The notes: a model not told the origin generated them from the sequence alone. A stretch of 64,000 nt of DNA from Cohnella terricola (GCF_007786475.1 NZ_VNJJ01000013.1:62001-126000); one strand, 5' to 3'. Shown: positions 1 to 12,005, counted from the stretch's first letter. A program made the numbers and translations.

Positions 1-290
1 CGTATATGCGGGAGAGTTGTTCGATATAATCGAGCTATTCCCGGACGGCGGCGTCTATATGGGGGAGTTGTTAGATATAATCGGACTATTCCTGGACGGC
101 AGTGTCTATGTGGGAGAGTTGTTCGATGTAATCGAGCTATTCCCGGACGGCGGCGTCTATGCGGGAGAGTAGTTCGATACAATCTAATCGAGCTATTCTC
201 AAACGGCGGCGTCTATGCGGGAGAGTTACTCGAAATGATCGGGCCACTCCCAGACGGCAGTGTCTATGCGGGAGAGTTGTTCTACTTTTC
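1..290 (+). repeat. 51-base tandem hairpin array (locus A)
   Basis: Six head-to-tail units whose GAGTTGTTCGAT-type heads begin at 14, 65, 116, 167, 223 and 274. All steps are 51 bases except one of 56, which holds a 5-base insertion. The head is a near-palindrome: GAGTTGTTCGA, 4-5 bases, then TCGAGCTATTC. The second half of the unit (GGACGGCGGCGTCTATGCGG and variants) is specific to this array. The sequence before the first head looks like the tail of another unit, so the array probably continues off the left edge. The same head and period recur at 23374 and 48725. Confidence 0.9.
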
Positions 291-300
291 TCAAACGCAC

Positions 301-347
301 AAAAAAAATAGAGCGACCCTGCCGCCTGAACGGCGGTAGAATCGCTC
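301..347 (-). terminator. Terminator of spoIIQ
   Basis: Read on the minus strand this is a nested hairpin. GAGCGA (311-316) pairs with TCGCTC (342-347) and an inner CCGCC pairs with GGCGG. A run of eight T follows (301-308). It lies just past the spoIIQ stop and is a classical intrinsic terminator. Confidence 0.85.
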
Positions 348-364
348 CATTTCTTTCTACTCTC

Positions 365-1096
365 TTACTTCGCAGACTTGATCAGCGTGTTAGGGTTAAC
401 GGGAAGCCCGTTATTGCGAACCTCGAAGTGAACGTGAGCACCTTCTTGAGGCTCCAACTCGCTTTGGCCAGCGGCGGCAATCGTATCGCCTTGTTTAACT
501 TCGTCGCCGACTTGAACTTTCACGTCGGTCAAGCTTTGATAGACGGTTACCCATCCGTTAGGATGCTCGATCTGCACCTCGTAGCCGTTGGTCGGCGTTT
601 GACTGGCCACCGTTACCTTGCCGCTCATAGCCGCCATAACTTTGAACGACTCTGCATCTTTGCGCGCCAAGTCGGTCGCCATGTGCGGCGTGAACGTGTT
701 CTGATACTCGACCATTGCCGCTTCCTTCTCTTCCTCGGACGCCGAGGCGTCATAGAAAGGAACGAGCGTAGTCATTTCTTCCATCTTGGCTACTGGCCAA
801 CGAAGCGTTTCTCCGTTAGCGGTAACCGGGGCTGCATCCGGACTTGCTTGTCCGTTCGCGGTTGCCTCGTTCGCGACTCCGGCTTGACCTGGGACGGCCG
901 TTTCTTTTGCGTCCTTCCCCGAGTTGAGCCAGAGAATCGTTACGATGATTGCTGCCGCGGCCATGTAAGCTGCCGGGAATACCCAGCGCTTGGATAGAAA
1001 CTTCTTCCATCCTGTTGGCCTAACAGCGGGGGACGTACCCGCAACCGACTTGTGGGATTCTTCGAGTTTGCGTGGCGTTTTGTTGCCTTCATTCAT
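365..1096 (-). CDS. spoIIQ: Stage II sporulation protein Q, M23/LytM-type
   Basis: Forespore membrane protein of 243 residues. In Bacillus it pairs with SpoIIIAH across the septal membranes during engulfment. One membrane segment (about 38-56) follows a basic cytoplasmic tail, then a low-complexity linker and a LytM domain (about 95-240). All zinc-ligand positions look present: H138 and D142 in HMATD, and H221 and H223 in HVHFEV. Bacillus subtilis SpoIIQ is degenerate at the first His. The chosen ATG at 1096 has GAGGTGAT seven bases upstream; an earlier in-frame ATG lies inside that site. The gene sits downstream of spoIID and murA as in Bacillales, with its own sigma-F-like promoter. Confidence 0.92.
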   Translation of the reverse strand: MNEGNKTPRKLEESHKSVAGTSPAVRPTGWKKFLSKRWVFPAAYMAAAAIIVTILWLNSGKDAKETAVPGQAGVANEATANGQASPDAAPVTANGETLRWPVAKMEEMTTLVPFYDASASEEEKEAAMVEYQNTFTPHMATDLARKDAESFKVMAAMSGKVTVASQTPTNGYEVQIEHPNGWVTVYQSLTDVKVQVGDEVKQGDTIAAAGQSELEPQEGAHVHFEVRNNGLPVNPNTLIKSAK

Positions 1097-1119
1097 GGTT
1101 ATCATCACCTCAGTAAGCC

Positions 1120-1147
1120 ATTGTTACCAGGTGACGGGGTTTTATAC
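1120..1147 (-). promoter_or_regulatory. Putative sigma-F promoter of spoIIQ
   Basis: On the minus strand, GTATA (1147-1143), a 14-base spacer and GGTAACAAT (1128-1120) match the forespore sigma-F pattern (GYWTA, about 15 bases, GGnrAnAnT) at every conserved position. It ends 23 bases before the spoIIQ start. Known control of spoIIQ by sigma-F in Bacillus supports the call; the site itself is inferred. Confidence 0.7.
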
Positions 1148-1190
1148 CTGTTTACGTTGAAAGATTGCAATTTTTATAGCGACAACCTAC

Positions 1191-2288
1191 TTAAAACGCG
1201 TTTCCGCTTCGTTTCACAAGCTTAGAAACTTGCTCGATACGAGCATCTATATAATAGTGTTCCAGAATCTGATGCGAACTTTTTCCCGATTTAGCCAGCC
1301 CTTCCGCTCCCCACTGGCTCATCCCGACGCCGTGTCCGCTCCCATAGACAGTCAGGATCAAGTCGTCTCCGGTTACCTTCCAATCGAAAGCAGCAGATCG
1401 CAGTCCCAATCGCTTCCGGACTTCAACGCCGCTGAATTTGCGGTCTCCGGCAAGCAGTTCCTTCACTCTTCGGCCTTCCGTCCACGCCAATATTCGAATC
1501 GGCTGCGTCCGGCCCGCGCTCTTGCCCGCCGCAATGGAGTCTACACCCAATTTATCGTAGAAATCCGCAAGCTTCATTTCTACCGTTTCTTGCGCTCGAG
1601 GGGATTCCGCCTTGTCCCATGGACTTTCCACGGATCGCAGATAAGGGAGCTTGGCCGAAAATACCTCTTCCGAATTTTCTGTATATCCGTTGCTAGTGGA
1701 AAAGAATAGCGCTTCTATCGGCTCGCCTCCGTACGTAATGATCTCGCCCTCCGTACTCTTAACGGCTTCTTTTGCCTTTAACCAACCGTCCCCGTCCTTC
1801 TCTTGAAGCTCCTTCATCTCTGCCAAGGACCGATAGATTTGGTTATCTTGCGTATTCGTGACGTCCGCGCCTCCTACCGGCACTCCCGAACGATCGTGCA
1901 ACCACAGTCGACGGACCACATACGTGCGGGCGGCAATCGCTTGCGCCTCAAGGGCAGCAGGATGAAATTCCAGCGGCATCTCCCCGGCTATAACGCCTTG
2001 AACGTACGTTTCAAGTGGGACCATCTCGACTCTGTGCTCATCGGCCAAGTACACCCGGATATCCGGTTCATGATAATCGTCGGATACCGATATCGGTGAA
2101 TCGTCCATTGCCGCTTCCTGACTCGCAACCGGCATTACTTCCATTCTCGCATCCTCTTGGCTAAGTACCGCTCCCGACCGCCGATCGCCGTTCTCCCTAT
2201 GAATTGACGACCACAACCCTATCGCTAACCCGATTCCGATCGCGAACCCGATCCAGATCGGCGCCCCCAACCCAGCCGACTTCCTCAC
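1191..2288 (-). CDS. spoIID: Stage II sporulation protein D, peptidoglycan lytic transglycosylase
   Basis: Membrane-anchored lytic transglycosylase that works with SpoIIP and SpoIIM to thin septal peptidoglycan and drive engulfment. The 365-residue protein has an N-terminal membrane anchor (about 10-27), an acidic linker, and the SpoIID/LytB domain from about 75 to the end. Family motifs seen are QAIAARTYVVRR and, near the C-terminus, GHGVGMSQWGAEGLA. The start is GTG at 2288, preceded by GAGGTGG. It lies between murA and spoIIQ, the standard Bacillales order. I found no convincing sigma-E promoter; only an isolated GCATATT resembles a -35. Confidence 0.95.
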   Translation of the reverse strand: MRKSAGLGAPIWIGFAIGIGLAIGLWSSIHRENGDRRSGAVLSQEDARMEVMPVASQEAAMDDSPISVSDDYHEPDIRVYLADEHRVEMVPLETYVQGVIAGEMPLEFHPAALEAQAIAARTYVVRRLWLHDRSGVPVGGADVTNTQDNQIYRSLAEMKELQEKDGDGWLKAKEAVKSTEGEIITYGGEPIEALFFSTSNGYTENSEEVFSAKLPYLRSVESPWDKAESPRAQETVEMKLADFYDKLGVDSIAAGKSAGRTQPIRILAWTEGRRVKELLAGDRKFSGVEVRKRLGLRSAAFDWKVTGDDLILTVYGSGHGVGMSQWGAEGLAKSGKSSHQILEHYYIDARIEQVSKLVKRSGNAF

Positions 2289-2498
2289 CGATCCACCTCG
2301 CTGGTTCGATTTCGGCTCGCCGCTGTCTATCTGCTTGTCTGTCAGGCAACCGATGCTTTCAAAATATGCGAGTTTCCGAGAAGGTAGAACCTATCAACAC
2401 CACACCAACAGCCACTCCAACTCAGGATATATGTAGGCGGAATGAACCTATCGAAAAGGCACACTTGGGCAAGAAATAAATGCATGGAACGAACCAAT

Positions 2499-2621
2499 TT
2501 GCGGTCTCCCGGACCGTTACAGCGGAGGATTCGCGATATTGTGGGCGTGTAGCGGTCTCCCAGACCGTTACAACGAAGGATTCACCAGATCGCAGCCATC
2601 TAACGGTCTCCCAGACCGTTA
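2499..2621. repeat. Three perfect-hairpin repeats at 51-base steps (locus B)
   Basis: Three copies of a short palindrome, each CGGTCT-CCC-AGACCG or a close variant. They start at 2502, 2553 and 2604, exactly 51 bases apart. The third copy extends to TAACGGTCT/AGACCGTTA, nine paired bases around CCC. Spacer bases are only partly conserved (GGAGGATTC, GAAGGATTC). The 432-base gap between murA and spoIID holds only this array and the murA terminator; I see no gene in it. Confidence 0.85.
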
Positions 2622-2642
2622 GATCGCCGGATCGAAACAAAA

Positions 2643-2673
2643 CAAAAAGCCCCCGGACCGCGAAGGTCCGAGG
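2643..2673 (-). terminator. Terminator of murA
   Basis: Minus-strand hairpin CCTCGGACC / GGTCCGGGG with a loop of about five bases (2651-2673), followed by GCTTTTTGTTTTG. It lies 48 bases past the murA stop and separates murA from spoIID. Confidence 0.8.
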
Positions 2674-2720
2674 ACATACAGAATAATCGATTAAGTATGA
2701 GAACACGTAAAACTTATGGT

Positions 2721-4106
2721 TTACGCCAGCGTCGGCTGAATATTGCGAATAACGACTTCCGTCGATGCCGCCGCGTGTTGTTCCATTTGTTTGATCAAGT
2801 TTTCCGGCTTTAAGGACTCCTCCTCGGATTCCTGAAGCACGTCTTCCGGCGATGGCGCGCGATAAATATCCGCTCCAAGCGCGGCCAATTTGCTTACGAT
2901 GTTGACATATCCGCGTTCAATGTGGTGGATTCCGCCTACTTCAGTGCTTCCATCCGCCACGAGCGCTGCGCAGATCAATGCTGCCCCCGCCCGAAGGTCG
3001 GTAGCGCTCACGCTTGCCCCGGACAGCTTCATGCCCCCGGTTACGATAGCCGTACGTCCGTCCACTTTGATCTCCGCACCCATCTTAATGAGCTCGTCGA
3101 CATGCATGAAACGGTTCTCGAACACCGTTTCGGTCACGATGCTCGTTCCGTCCGCGACTAGCAACAGCGTCATCATCTGTGCCTGCATATCGGTCGGAAA
3201 TCCCGGATAAGGTAATGTTTTCACGTCTACGGCACGAAGTGGCTTCGAAGCCTGAACGCGAATGCCGTTCTCGTCGCAATCCACGCTAACGCCCATTTCC
3301 TCAAGCTTGGCAACAATCGGCCCAAGATGATCGCGAATCGCGCCTTCCACATAGACGTCCCCGCCCGTAATCGCAGCGGCGATCATGTAAGTTCCCGCTT
3401 CGACGCGGTCGGGTATCACTTGATGATCGGCGCTGTGGAGTTGATCCACTCCTTCAATACGAATGACGCCGGTTCCCGCTCCGCGGACTTTGGCTCCCAT
3501 TGCATTGAGGTAATTCGCCAGATCAACGATCTCCGGTTCTTTAGCCGCATTCTCGATAATTGTCGTTCCGATCGCGGTCGCGGCTGCCATCATAATATTC
3601 TCCGTGGCCCCTACGCTCGCGATATCCAAATAAATTCTCGCCCCGCGCAACTTTCCTTCTACTTTCGCTTCGATAGAGCCTTGACCGAAACCGATCTCCG
3701 CTCCCATCGCTTCAAACCCCTTTAGATGCTGATCGATAGGACGCGTGCCGATGGCGCATCCGCCCGGCAACGATATTTTGACCTTGCCCAAGCGAGCCAA
3801 CAATGGCCCCATGACCAAGAACGAAGCACGCATTTTTCTAACCAGATCATAAGGCGCTTCCCATGAAGTCAGCGACTCCGCATTCAATTGGACGCTTCCG
3901 TCTTGTTGCTGCGCGTAAACCCCCAAAGCCGCGAGCACTTGAAGGATATTCTTAACATCGTCCAGAGCAGGAACGTCAGAAATGACGCTAGATCCTTTTT
4001 CCGCCAATAAGGAAGCGGCCAGGATCGGAAGGACGGAATTTTTAGCGCCGTGCACGCGAACTGTACCCGATAGGGTGCGTCCGCCGCGGACGATGATTTT
4101 GCTCAT
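2721..4106 (-). CDS. murA: UDP-N-acetylglucosamine 1-carboxyvinyltransferase
   Basis: Transfers enolpyruvate from PEP to UDP-GlcNAc, the first committed cytoplasmic step of peptidoglycan synthesis. The 461-residue length is slightly above the usual 420-440 because of a C-terminal tail of about 40 residues. The PEP-binding motif HGAKNSVLP is at 19-27 and the catalytic cysteine is C117 in [10 protein letters not shown]. The ATG at 4106 has GGAGGG eight bases upstream; a longer in-frame reading to 4151 lacks a site. Its place before spoIID fits the murAA paralogue of Bacillus. Confidence 0.95.
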   Translation of the reverse strand: MSKIIVRGGRTLSGTVRVHGAKNSVLPILAASLLAEKGSSVISDVPALDDVKNILQVLAALGVYAQQQDGSVQLNAESLTSWEAPYDLVRKMRASFLVMGPLLARLGKVKISLPGGCAIGTRPIDQHLKGFEAMGAEIGFGQGSIEAKVEGKLRGARIYLDIASVGATENIMMAAATAIGTTIIENAAKEPEIVDLANYLNAMGAKVRGAGTGVIRIEGVDQLHSADHQVIPDRVEAGTYMIAAAITGGDVYVEGAIRDHLGPIVAKLEEMGVSVDCDENGIRVQASKPLRAVDVKTLPYPGFPTDMQAQMMTLLLVADGTSIVTETVFENRFMHVDELIKMGAEIKVDGRTAIVTGGMKLSGASVSATDLRAGAALICAALVADGSTEVGGIHHIERGYVNIVSKLAALGADIYRAPSPEDVLQESEEESLKPENLIKQMEQHAAASTEVVIRNIQPTLA

Positions 4107-4336
4107 GGGTGGTTCCCTCCGCGCATTATAAGTTGATTCCGAGGCTGGCAATTGTACCCTGCTCCGAAAAACCCAAATTTTATCATACCACTTCGCATAT
4201 CATTGACACAAGCGGCATTTTCTGGGGCATACCGCTGAAATTCGAGTTCTTTCGACTTCTTTGTGACCAATTTCGGTGGTTTATATATTATTACCCAACT
4301 TCTTATGAAATCCGGCGCTATTCGGCGTTCAAGCGC

Positions 4337-4597
4337 TTAACCGTTATCGAACAACCATTTGAGATTGCCGACCCAATTCCAATAATCGAGAACAAATCGA
4401 GCGAGCAGGTAACCAAGCCCGACGGCGATCAGCAATTGCAACATTCTGGCTCGTGAACCTCTGGGATCGCGCAAGATTTTATCCCATTTTACTTCCTGCA
4501 GCACGATCCATACGACGACAACGCAGCCTAACGTAACGAAGATCGAAAACAATCCGTTCCAACCGGCTACTGCGAATACGTCCGACTCGATCCCCAT
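4337..4597 (-). CDS. ywzB: DUF1146 family membrane protein (YwzB)
   Basis: Small protein of 86 residues with two hydrophobic segments (about 13-34 and 53-71) separated by a charged loop (VKWDKILRDPRGSRARML). It matches the DUF1146/YwzB family, found just upstream of murA in Bacillales. Its function is unknown. The ywmB gene that usually separates it from murA is not seen here; the 230 bases between the two genes hold nothing I recognise. Confidence 0.85.
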   Translation of the reverse strand: MGIESDVFAVAGWNGLFSIFVTLGCVVVVWIVLQEVKWDKILRDPRGSRARMLQLLIAVGLGYLLARFVLDYWNWVGNLKWLFDNG

Positions 4598-4658
4598 CCA
4601 TAAGTTCCCCCCGTTCTTCTACGACAAACAGCCACATAAAGTTTAAATCTAGTTCCGA

Positions 4659-6797
4659 TTAGTCTGTTGAATACTGCAGCCAAAGTCCATAATATTGATT
4701 GCGATTGGGCCTGTCGGCCGTCACTCTCAGATGATACGTACCAGGGGTCAGCTTTTTTTCTCCGGAGAGCGTTTTCTCTTTTTCCCCGTTGCTCCATTTA
4801 CTTAGGGTTTGCAGCTTCTTATCGCGCAATTCAACGCTTAACTTCATCTCCGCCGGAATGTGACTGACATCAAGCTTAACCGTTTGCGCCTTTGTAATTT
4901 GGAATTTAAACCAATCTTGATCCTTGGCGGTCTGAATCAGAGCGTTATGAATTTTATCCGGCGTTAGCGGTGTTGCCGTTAACGCGCTGTCGTTCGGCTC
5001 GTAAAAATCTTCTTTATCGGTAATGTATTCCAATGACGCAGTATATGTCCCGATTACCGCTTCGGGATTCGAAGAAACCGCATTGGAAATCCGAAAATAA
5101 TATTTTCCGGCTTTCGCATTGTTCAAAGTCCAGTATTCAATGCCCCCGTCTCCGCGCTCGTCGACGATAATCATCTGGCCTCCAGCCGGTTGAATGCGGA
5201 TTTCCGGATCGATCCTCGTCGTATCGGGCGTAACGGTCAGCTTTAGAATTCCGGGTTTGGGCAAGTTAATGACGAACCAGTCTACATCTCCGCGCTTATG
5301 AAAAGTTCCGGTCCATTCCTGGCTCCGAGCGGGAAGATGGGCTGCAGTAGCAGCAGTATCGTTAGGCTCGAACGCATCGGGATTCATCGCAAACGCGGAT
5401 ACGAGCCGGTAACCCTCGGACAACGCGGACGATTCCGCCGCTTGACGCACTTGCAGCCAGTTGCGTCCCTTCTTGACCGGCCACTGGGCAAGGAGGACCT
5501 CCGGAACGACCTCCGCCGGAAACGGTTTAACGATCCCGTTCGCCCCGTAAAGCGCGAATCTGGCAGCGTCCCCGGACACGCCGTACACTCCGTCATACGG
5601 AGCATCGAACACATACCAGGCGGAATCGGCCGGGCTGCCCCAAGCTCCCACGACCTCTTTGCCGAGCGGGAACTCGCTTGCGCGCGCTTTGGTGTTATTT
5701 GGCTTGCGCCAATCGATATGATCATCCGCTTGCAAAGCTTGGGCAGCCGAGAGCAGTCCGTAACCCGCACTTGGACTCCATGGAACGCCTCCGACTGCTT
5801 GCGCCGATTTCCTGATCGTTTCTCGAATCTGGATCGGCTTCCAGTCCGGATGCTCGGCTTTGATCATCGCCGCGACAGCCGCCACCTGCGGCGCGCCCAT
5901 GGAGGTTCCCTCCATCTCGATTCCGCCTCCGCCGACCGCCAGCGTCTGAACGCGCCAAGGGGCGCCCACATCGTTCTCCGGCCCAGCGGTGGCTTGCGCT
6001 ACTGGTTTCTTCCCTTCAAGGCCGGTTACGGAAAGCACGCTCGGGTACGCAGCCGGATATTGAACGGCAGCTTTCTCGCCGAAGACGGCCGCGTCGTTGC
6101 CGCTTGCCGCGATGAGAAGAACATCCCGTCTCTCGGCGTATGCGACCGCGTCGCGCAATCCCGGCGCATCTCTCCTGAGACCGAGCGAGAGCACGATGAT
6201 ATCCGCGCCTTGATCCACCGCGTAAATTATGCCTTGCGTCAATTTTTCTTCGTTACCCGCTCCGAACTGGTCGAGCGACTTGACGGGCAGCAATTTCCCT
6301 TTCCATCTTCCCTTGCCCGGGGAGGACTCACCCGCTTTGGCTACAGCGGCGATCACTCCCGCGACGGCGGTTCCGTGGCCGTTGTCGTCCTGTGCCGACT
6401 TGCGTTCATTGATCAAATTTTTGCCGTTCATCAGCAACGCTTTCAATTCGGGAATGTTAAAATCGACCCCTGTGTCTACGATAGCAATCGTGGAAGTCAC
6501 ATCTTCGTTTAACTGCGCCCATGCGTCTGGGATCTCGATTGCCCTAAGGTATGACGGAATCGGCAAAGGAGAAGCCAGTTTGCCCCCGTCCGTATCGGAT
6601 GCCTGCGCACGAACGGCCGTCCGCACTTCGGCGCCTTTCGGCGCAACCGGATTCTCGACGACTTTCTGCGAGCTTGAATAATTGAACAGGATAGTTGCGC
6701 AGCATAAGATCGCCAACAGACAAGCCGTCGCGCGACGCCAACCATATGTACGGCTATGGAGGTTTGCTCTCGAATCATTATACAACGTCAACCACAC
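4659..6797 (-). CDS. Secreted S8 (subtilisin) peptidase with two C-terminal PPC-like domains
   Basis: About 712 residues from a GTG at 6797 that has AGAGGA six bases upstream. The frame stays open to 6917, but that extension runs back to the neighbouring terminator. A membrane or signal segment (about 22-40) is followed by the subtilase domain. The catalytic triad is D108 (VDTGVD), H141 (NGHGTAVAG) and S299 (GTSMGAPQ), with the oxyanion Asn in ASGND. Two pre-peptidase-C-like beta domains follow, each opening with EPND (about 475-585 and 600-712). The gene is inserted between the nuo operon and ywzB-murA. Its substrate is unknown. Confidence 0.85.
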   Translation of the reverse strand: MWLTLYNDSRANLHSRTYGWRRATACLLAILCCATILFNYSSSQKVVENPVAPKGAEVRTAVRAQASDTDGGKLASPLPIPSYLRAIEIPDAWAQLNEDVTSTIAIVDTGVDFNIPELKALLMNGKNLINERKSAQDDNGHGTAVAGVIAAVAKAGESSPGKGRWKGKLLPVKSLDQFGAGNEEKLTQGIIYAVDQGADIIVLSLGLRRDAPGLRDAVAYAERRDVLLIAASGNDAAVFGEKAAVQYPAAYPSVLSVTGLEGKKPVAQATAGPENDVGAPWRVQTLAVGGGGIEMEGTSMGAPQVAAVAAMIKAEHPDWKPIQIRETIRKSAQAVGGVPWSPSAGYGLLSAAQALQADDHIDWRKPNNTKARASEFPLGKEVVGAWGSPADSAWYVFDAPYDGVYGVSGDAARFALYGANGIVKPFPAEVVPEVLLAQWPVKKGRNWLQVRQAAESSALSEGYRLVSAFAMNPDAFEPNDTAATAAHLPARSQEWTGTFHKRGDVDWFVINLPKPGILKLTVTPDTTRIDPEIRIQPAGGQMIIVDERGDGGIEYWTLNNAKAGKYYFRISNAVSSNPEAVIGTYTASLEYITDKEDFYEPNDSALTATPLTPDKIHNALIQTAKDQDWFKFQITKAQTVKLDVSHIPAEMKLSVELRDKKLQTLSKWSNGEKEKTLSGEKKLTPGTYHLRVTADRPNRNQYYGLWLQYSTD

Positions 6798-6914
6798 CTT
6801 TATCCTCTGAAACTTTCCTAATAAAAGATTTCGAGTTTCGACAACAAAATCCCTTCTTCTACCTATATTTTTAGGACTGAAGACCCATAAATTGGTGGGT
6901 GTATCGACCATATG

Positions 6915-6956
6915 CAAAAAGACGACCCCAAAGCCGTATGCTTTGAAGTCGTCTTT
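6915..6956 (-). terminator. Terminator of the nuo operon
   Basis: Minus-strand arms AAAGACGAC (6956-6948) and GTCGTCTTT (6926-6918) with an inner AAG/CTT pair, followed by a T run. It sits 12 bases past the nuoN stop. Confidence 0.85.
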
Positions 6957-6968
6957 GGTTAATTTTTC

Positions 6969-8519
6969 TTAACCCCGGAACACTAAGAAATCAAACTGGA
7001 TCGAGAAAACGTCGTTAATCCAATTTAAGATTGGTACGGGAAAGAATCCGAGCGCCAAGGTGGCGATCGTACAGATCCAGATCGTTATCCCCGCTGGGAA
7101 CGTCATTTTCAAGCCCGTATCCAATTCTCCGCTGCGCATGAACATCTGCCGAATGAGTGTAAAATAGACCGCGTACGACACGACCGTCGTCGCCAGCATA
7201 ATCGCGCCAAGCCAGTAAGTGTGCGTCTGAATCGTGCCGAATAGAATGAAGAGCTTCCCGAAAAATCCGCCCGTCACCGGCAAGCCCGCCAAGGAACAAA
7301 GCAGCACAACCGCCGCGGCCGCCGTCCAAGGAGCGCGGTGATACAATCCGGCGAACCCGGACAGTGTCTCGTTGCCCGAATCTCTCGATACGATCGTTAG
7401 CACGGAGAAGACGCCGATGTTCATGAACGCGTACGCGATGAAGTAATAAATGAACTCGGAGAACATTGAAGTATGGAATTGCGTTAGGCTAAGCGCCAGC
7501 GGAGTCAGTAAGATCCCCGCATTTGCCACGCCGGACAACGCGAGAAGCCTCTTTACGTTGCGCTGCCTTAACGCTCCCGCCGTGCCGACGATCATAGCGG
7601 CCGCCGCGAGAACGGCCAAGCCCAGGAATATGTCCTTCTGTATGAAGCCCGTCGATCCGATGGCGAAGAAAGCCGTTCCCATGAAAATCCGGTACAGCAT
7701 CGCGAATGCCGCTCCCTTGGCCACGACGGCCAGGAAGGAAGTAACCGGCGTCGGCGCGCCTTGGTACACGTCGGATGCCCAAGCATGGAACGGAGCAAGC
7801 GCCAGCTTGACGGCGAATCCGGCGATCATCAGGAAAAAGCTAATGTAAAGCAGCGCCTCGGAATTCTCGATCGCCGAGTTAAGCCCGTCGTAGATCAAGG
7901 CTATGTTCGTGGAGCCGGTAATCCCGTAGAGGAAAGACATCCCGTATAGGATAAACGCGGAAGCCGCTCCGCCGGTCACGACATACTTGAATGCCGCTTC
8001 ACTGGAGATACGGTTGTTCTTGCGAACCGCGACCAGAATGTACGACGTGATGCTCAGAAGCTCCAGGCCGACGAACAACGTGAGCAGATCGCCGGAGGAG
8101 GACATGACCATCGCGCCCAGCGTCGCCGGCAGCACAAGATAATACATTTCCCCTTTGATCGGAACGTCTTCGTCTTTCACTGTCCCAAGGGAAGAGAATA
8201 CGATGAACCCCGCCGAGCCTAAGAACACCAACTTCAGTAAGTTGCCGAAGTTATCGATCCGGTAGCTGCCTCCCAAGAGGCTGTGGAATGGTTCGGCGCT
8301 ATTCACTTCGGTTCCGTCGCCAAGAGAGAGAAGGAGCAGGACAACGCATACGCCTGCGCAGATCAAACCTGCAAGCGTCAGCCAGCCAATCACATTGCGG
8401 TTGACCTGCTTAGGAAGAAACAGATCGAGCAGCGCGAGCGCAATCGCGAAACCCGACAACACGAGCTCGGGGGATAAGTACCACGTATCGCTCCACGTTA
8501 AAGTCTGCAAAGCTTCCAT
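6969..8519 (-). CDS. nuoN: NADH-quinone oxidoreductase subunit N
   Basis: One of three antiporter-like membrane subunits of respiratory complex I that couple quinone reduction to proton pumping. It has 516 residues, nearly all in hydrophobic helices. The family motif around the central Lys/His channel is seen as APFHAWASDVYQGAPTPV. It is the last gene of the operon and starts one base after nuoM ends, so translation is probably coupled. Confidence 0.95.
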   Translation of the reverse strand: MEALQTLTWSDTWYLSPELVLSGFAIALALLDLFLPKQVNRNVIGWLTLAGLICAGVCVVLLLLSLGDGTEVNSAEPFHSLLGGSYRIDNFGNLLKLVFLGSAGFIVFSSLGTVKDEDVPIKGEMYYLVLPATLGAMVMSSSGDLLTLFVGLELLSITSYILVAVRKNNRISSEAAFKYVVTGGAASAFILYGMSFLYGITGSTNIALIYDGLNSAIENSEALLYISFFLMIAGFAVKLALAPFHAWASDVYQGAPTPVTSFLAVVAKGAAFAMLYRIFMGTAFFAIGSTGFIQKDIFLGLAVLAAAAMIVGTAGALRQRNVKRLLALSGVANAGILLTPLALSLTQFHTSMFSEFIYYFIAYAFMNIGVFSVLTIVSRDSGNETLSGFAGLYHRAPWTAAAAVVLLCSLAGLPVTGGFFGKLFILFGTIQTHTYWLGAIMLATTVVSYAVYFTLIRQMFMRSGELDTGLKMTFPAGITIWICTIATLALGFFPVPILNWINDVFSIQFDFLVFRG

Positions 8520-8520
8520 G

Positions 8521-10130
8521 TTAACCCCCCACCCTCGTCTGTAATTGTTCTAGCAGTCCATCGAATCCATGCTGCATTAGATCGGTCAGTATGGATGGGT
8601 AAACGCCCAAGAGAACGATTAGCGCAGCTAGCGCGATCATCGGCAGCGCTTCGACGAACCGGGCGTCTTTCATGTCCGCGAATCGTTCCGGAAGCGCGCC
8701 GTATGTGATGTTCAGTATGCTTCGCAGCACGTAGACGGCCGCGAATAGAATGCCGAGAACGCCGATTGCCGTGAGCCACTTCATCGAACCGAACAAGCCG
8801 AGGAAAGATAGGAACTCTCCTACGAACCCGGACAATCCCGGCAACCCGAGCGAAGCGAGGCCACCGAGCAGCAATATGCCCGAAGTAAACGGAACGGCTT
8901 TGGCTAGGCCTCCGAGTTCGTCTAGTTGGGTCGTGTTCGTTCTTTCATAGAGACTGCCCACGATAAGGAACAGCAGTGCGGAGATCAGGCCGTGAGATAC
9001 CGATTGGAAGAGCGCGCCCTGTAACCCGACTTCGCCCAGAGAGGCGATGCCGAGCAGGACGATTCCCATGTGACTGATACTGGAGTACGCGAGCACGAGC
9101 TTGAACTCCCGCTGTACGCAAGCCAGTACCGCTCCGTACAGGATGTTGACCACGCCGAGGATCGCCAGCACCGTCGACCACGAATGCGATTGCTCGGGAA
9201 ATAGGAACAGAACGAAGCGGATCAAACCGTATACGCCCATTTTCAGCAAGATCCCCGAGTGGATCATGACGACCGCCGGAGGCGCCTCGGTATGCACCCG
9301 GAGCATCCAAGTATGGAACGGGAAGATCGGAACTTTGATCCCGAACGCAATTAGAAGCAGAAGGAACGCCGCCCATCTCGCATTGTCCGTTAAGAATATT
9401 CCGAAACCTCTCATCTCCGCGGCATCGATATTCGCCCACGCGTTCGGATTCGACAGATTGCTGAGCAGGACATCGTAGTTACCGGTGAACGACAGATTTG
9501 AGCCATCGGCCATGCTGAATCCGAGCGTCCCGATGAGAATAAGGAAGGCGAGTAACATAGCTGCAGACCCAAGTCCGTTATAAATGAGAAACCGCGTCGC
9601 CGCTTTCTCTCGCCCGTAGTAGCCCCATATCCCGATCAGGAAGAACATCGGAATGAGCGTCACTTCGAAGAAAATAAAGAACAAAACCAAGTCCCTTGCC
9701 AGGAAGACTCCGTATATGCCGGTAAGCAGCAATAGGAAGAGCGAATAGTACGTTTTCCAGCGTTTGCGGATGTGCACCGATGCAAGCACGGACATTGTAG
9801 ACACGATGCTCGTCAGCAGAACGAGCGGAAGTGAGATGCCGTCGACCGCCAGATGGTAATCGAATACGAGCTTTAAGGAGTCGACCGCTTTAAAAGTTTC
9901 GATGTTCAGTGGAATCGACAGCCATGTCGCCTGTTCCGAATAAGCGCCCCCTCCAGAAGAAGGGTGATACGCCGCAAATAGCCATAAGGACAAGACAAGA
10001 GGTATGACCGTGAAAATAATGGCGACGGAGCGCAGCCAATTGCTTCTGGCCGCCGGCAGCAGCAGTACGACCAAGGCTCCGACGAGCGGAGCGAACGTAA
10101 TCAGGGATAAGACCGGCAGGTTATCCAGCA

Positions 10131-10131
<1 letters not shown>
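8521..10131 (-). CDS. nuoM: NADH-quinone oxidoreductase subunit M
   Basis: Antiporter-like proton-pumping subunit of complex I, 536 residues. The conserved helix VPIFPFHTWMLRVHTEAP and the following HSGILLKMGVYGLIR are present. Its ATG shares one base with the nuoL stop (TAATG), which implies translational coupling. Confidence 0.96.
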
Positions 10132-11999
<1,868 letters not shown>

Positions 12000-12005
12000 G
12001 GATGT

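Noticed and set aside
2289..2500. Sigma-E promoter of spoIID
   Set aside because: Only an isolated GCATATT was found, without a matching -10 at 14 bases.
6798..6917. N-terminal extension of the S8 peptidase to 6917
   Set aside because: The extra 40 codons begin at a TTG inside the nuo terminator tail with no ribosome site. A GTG with AGAGGA fits better.
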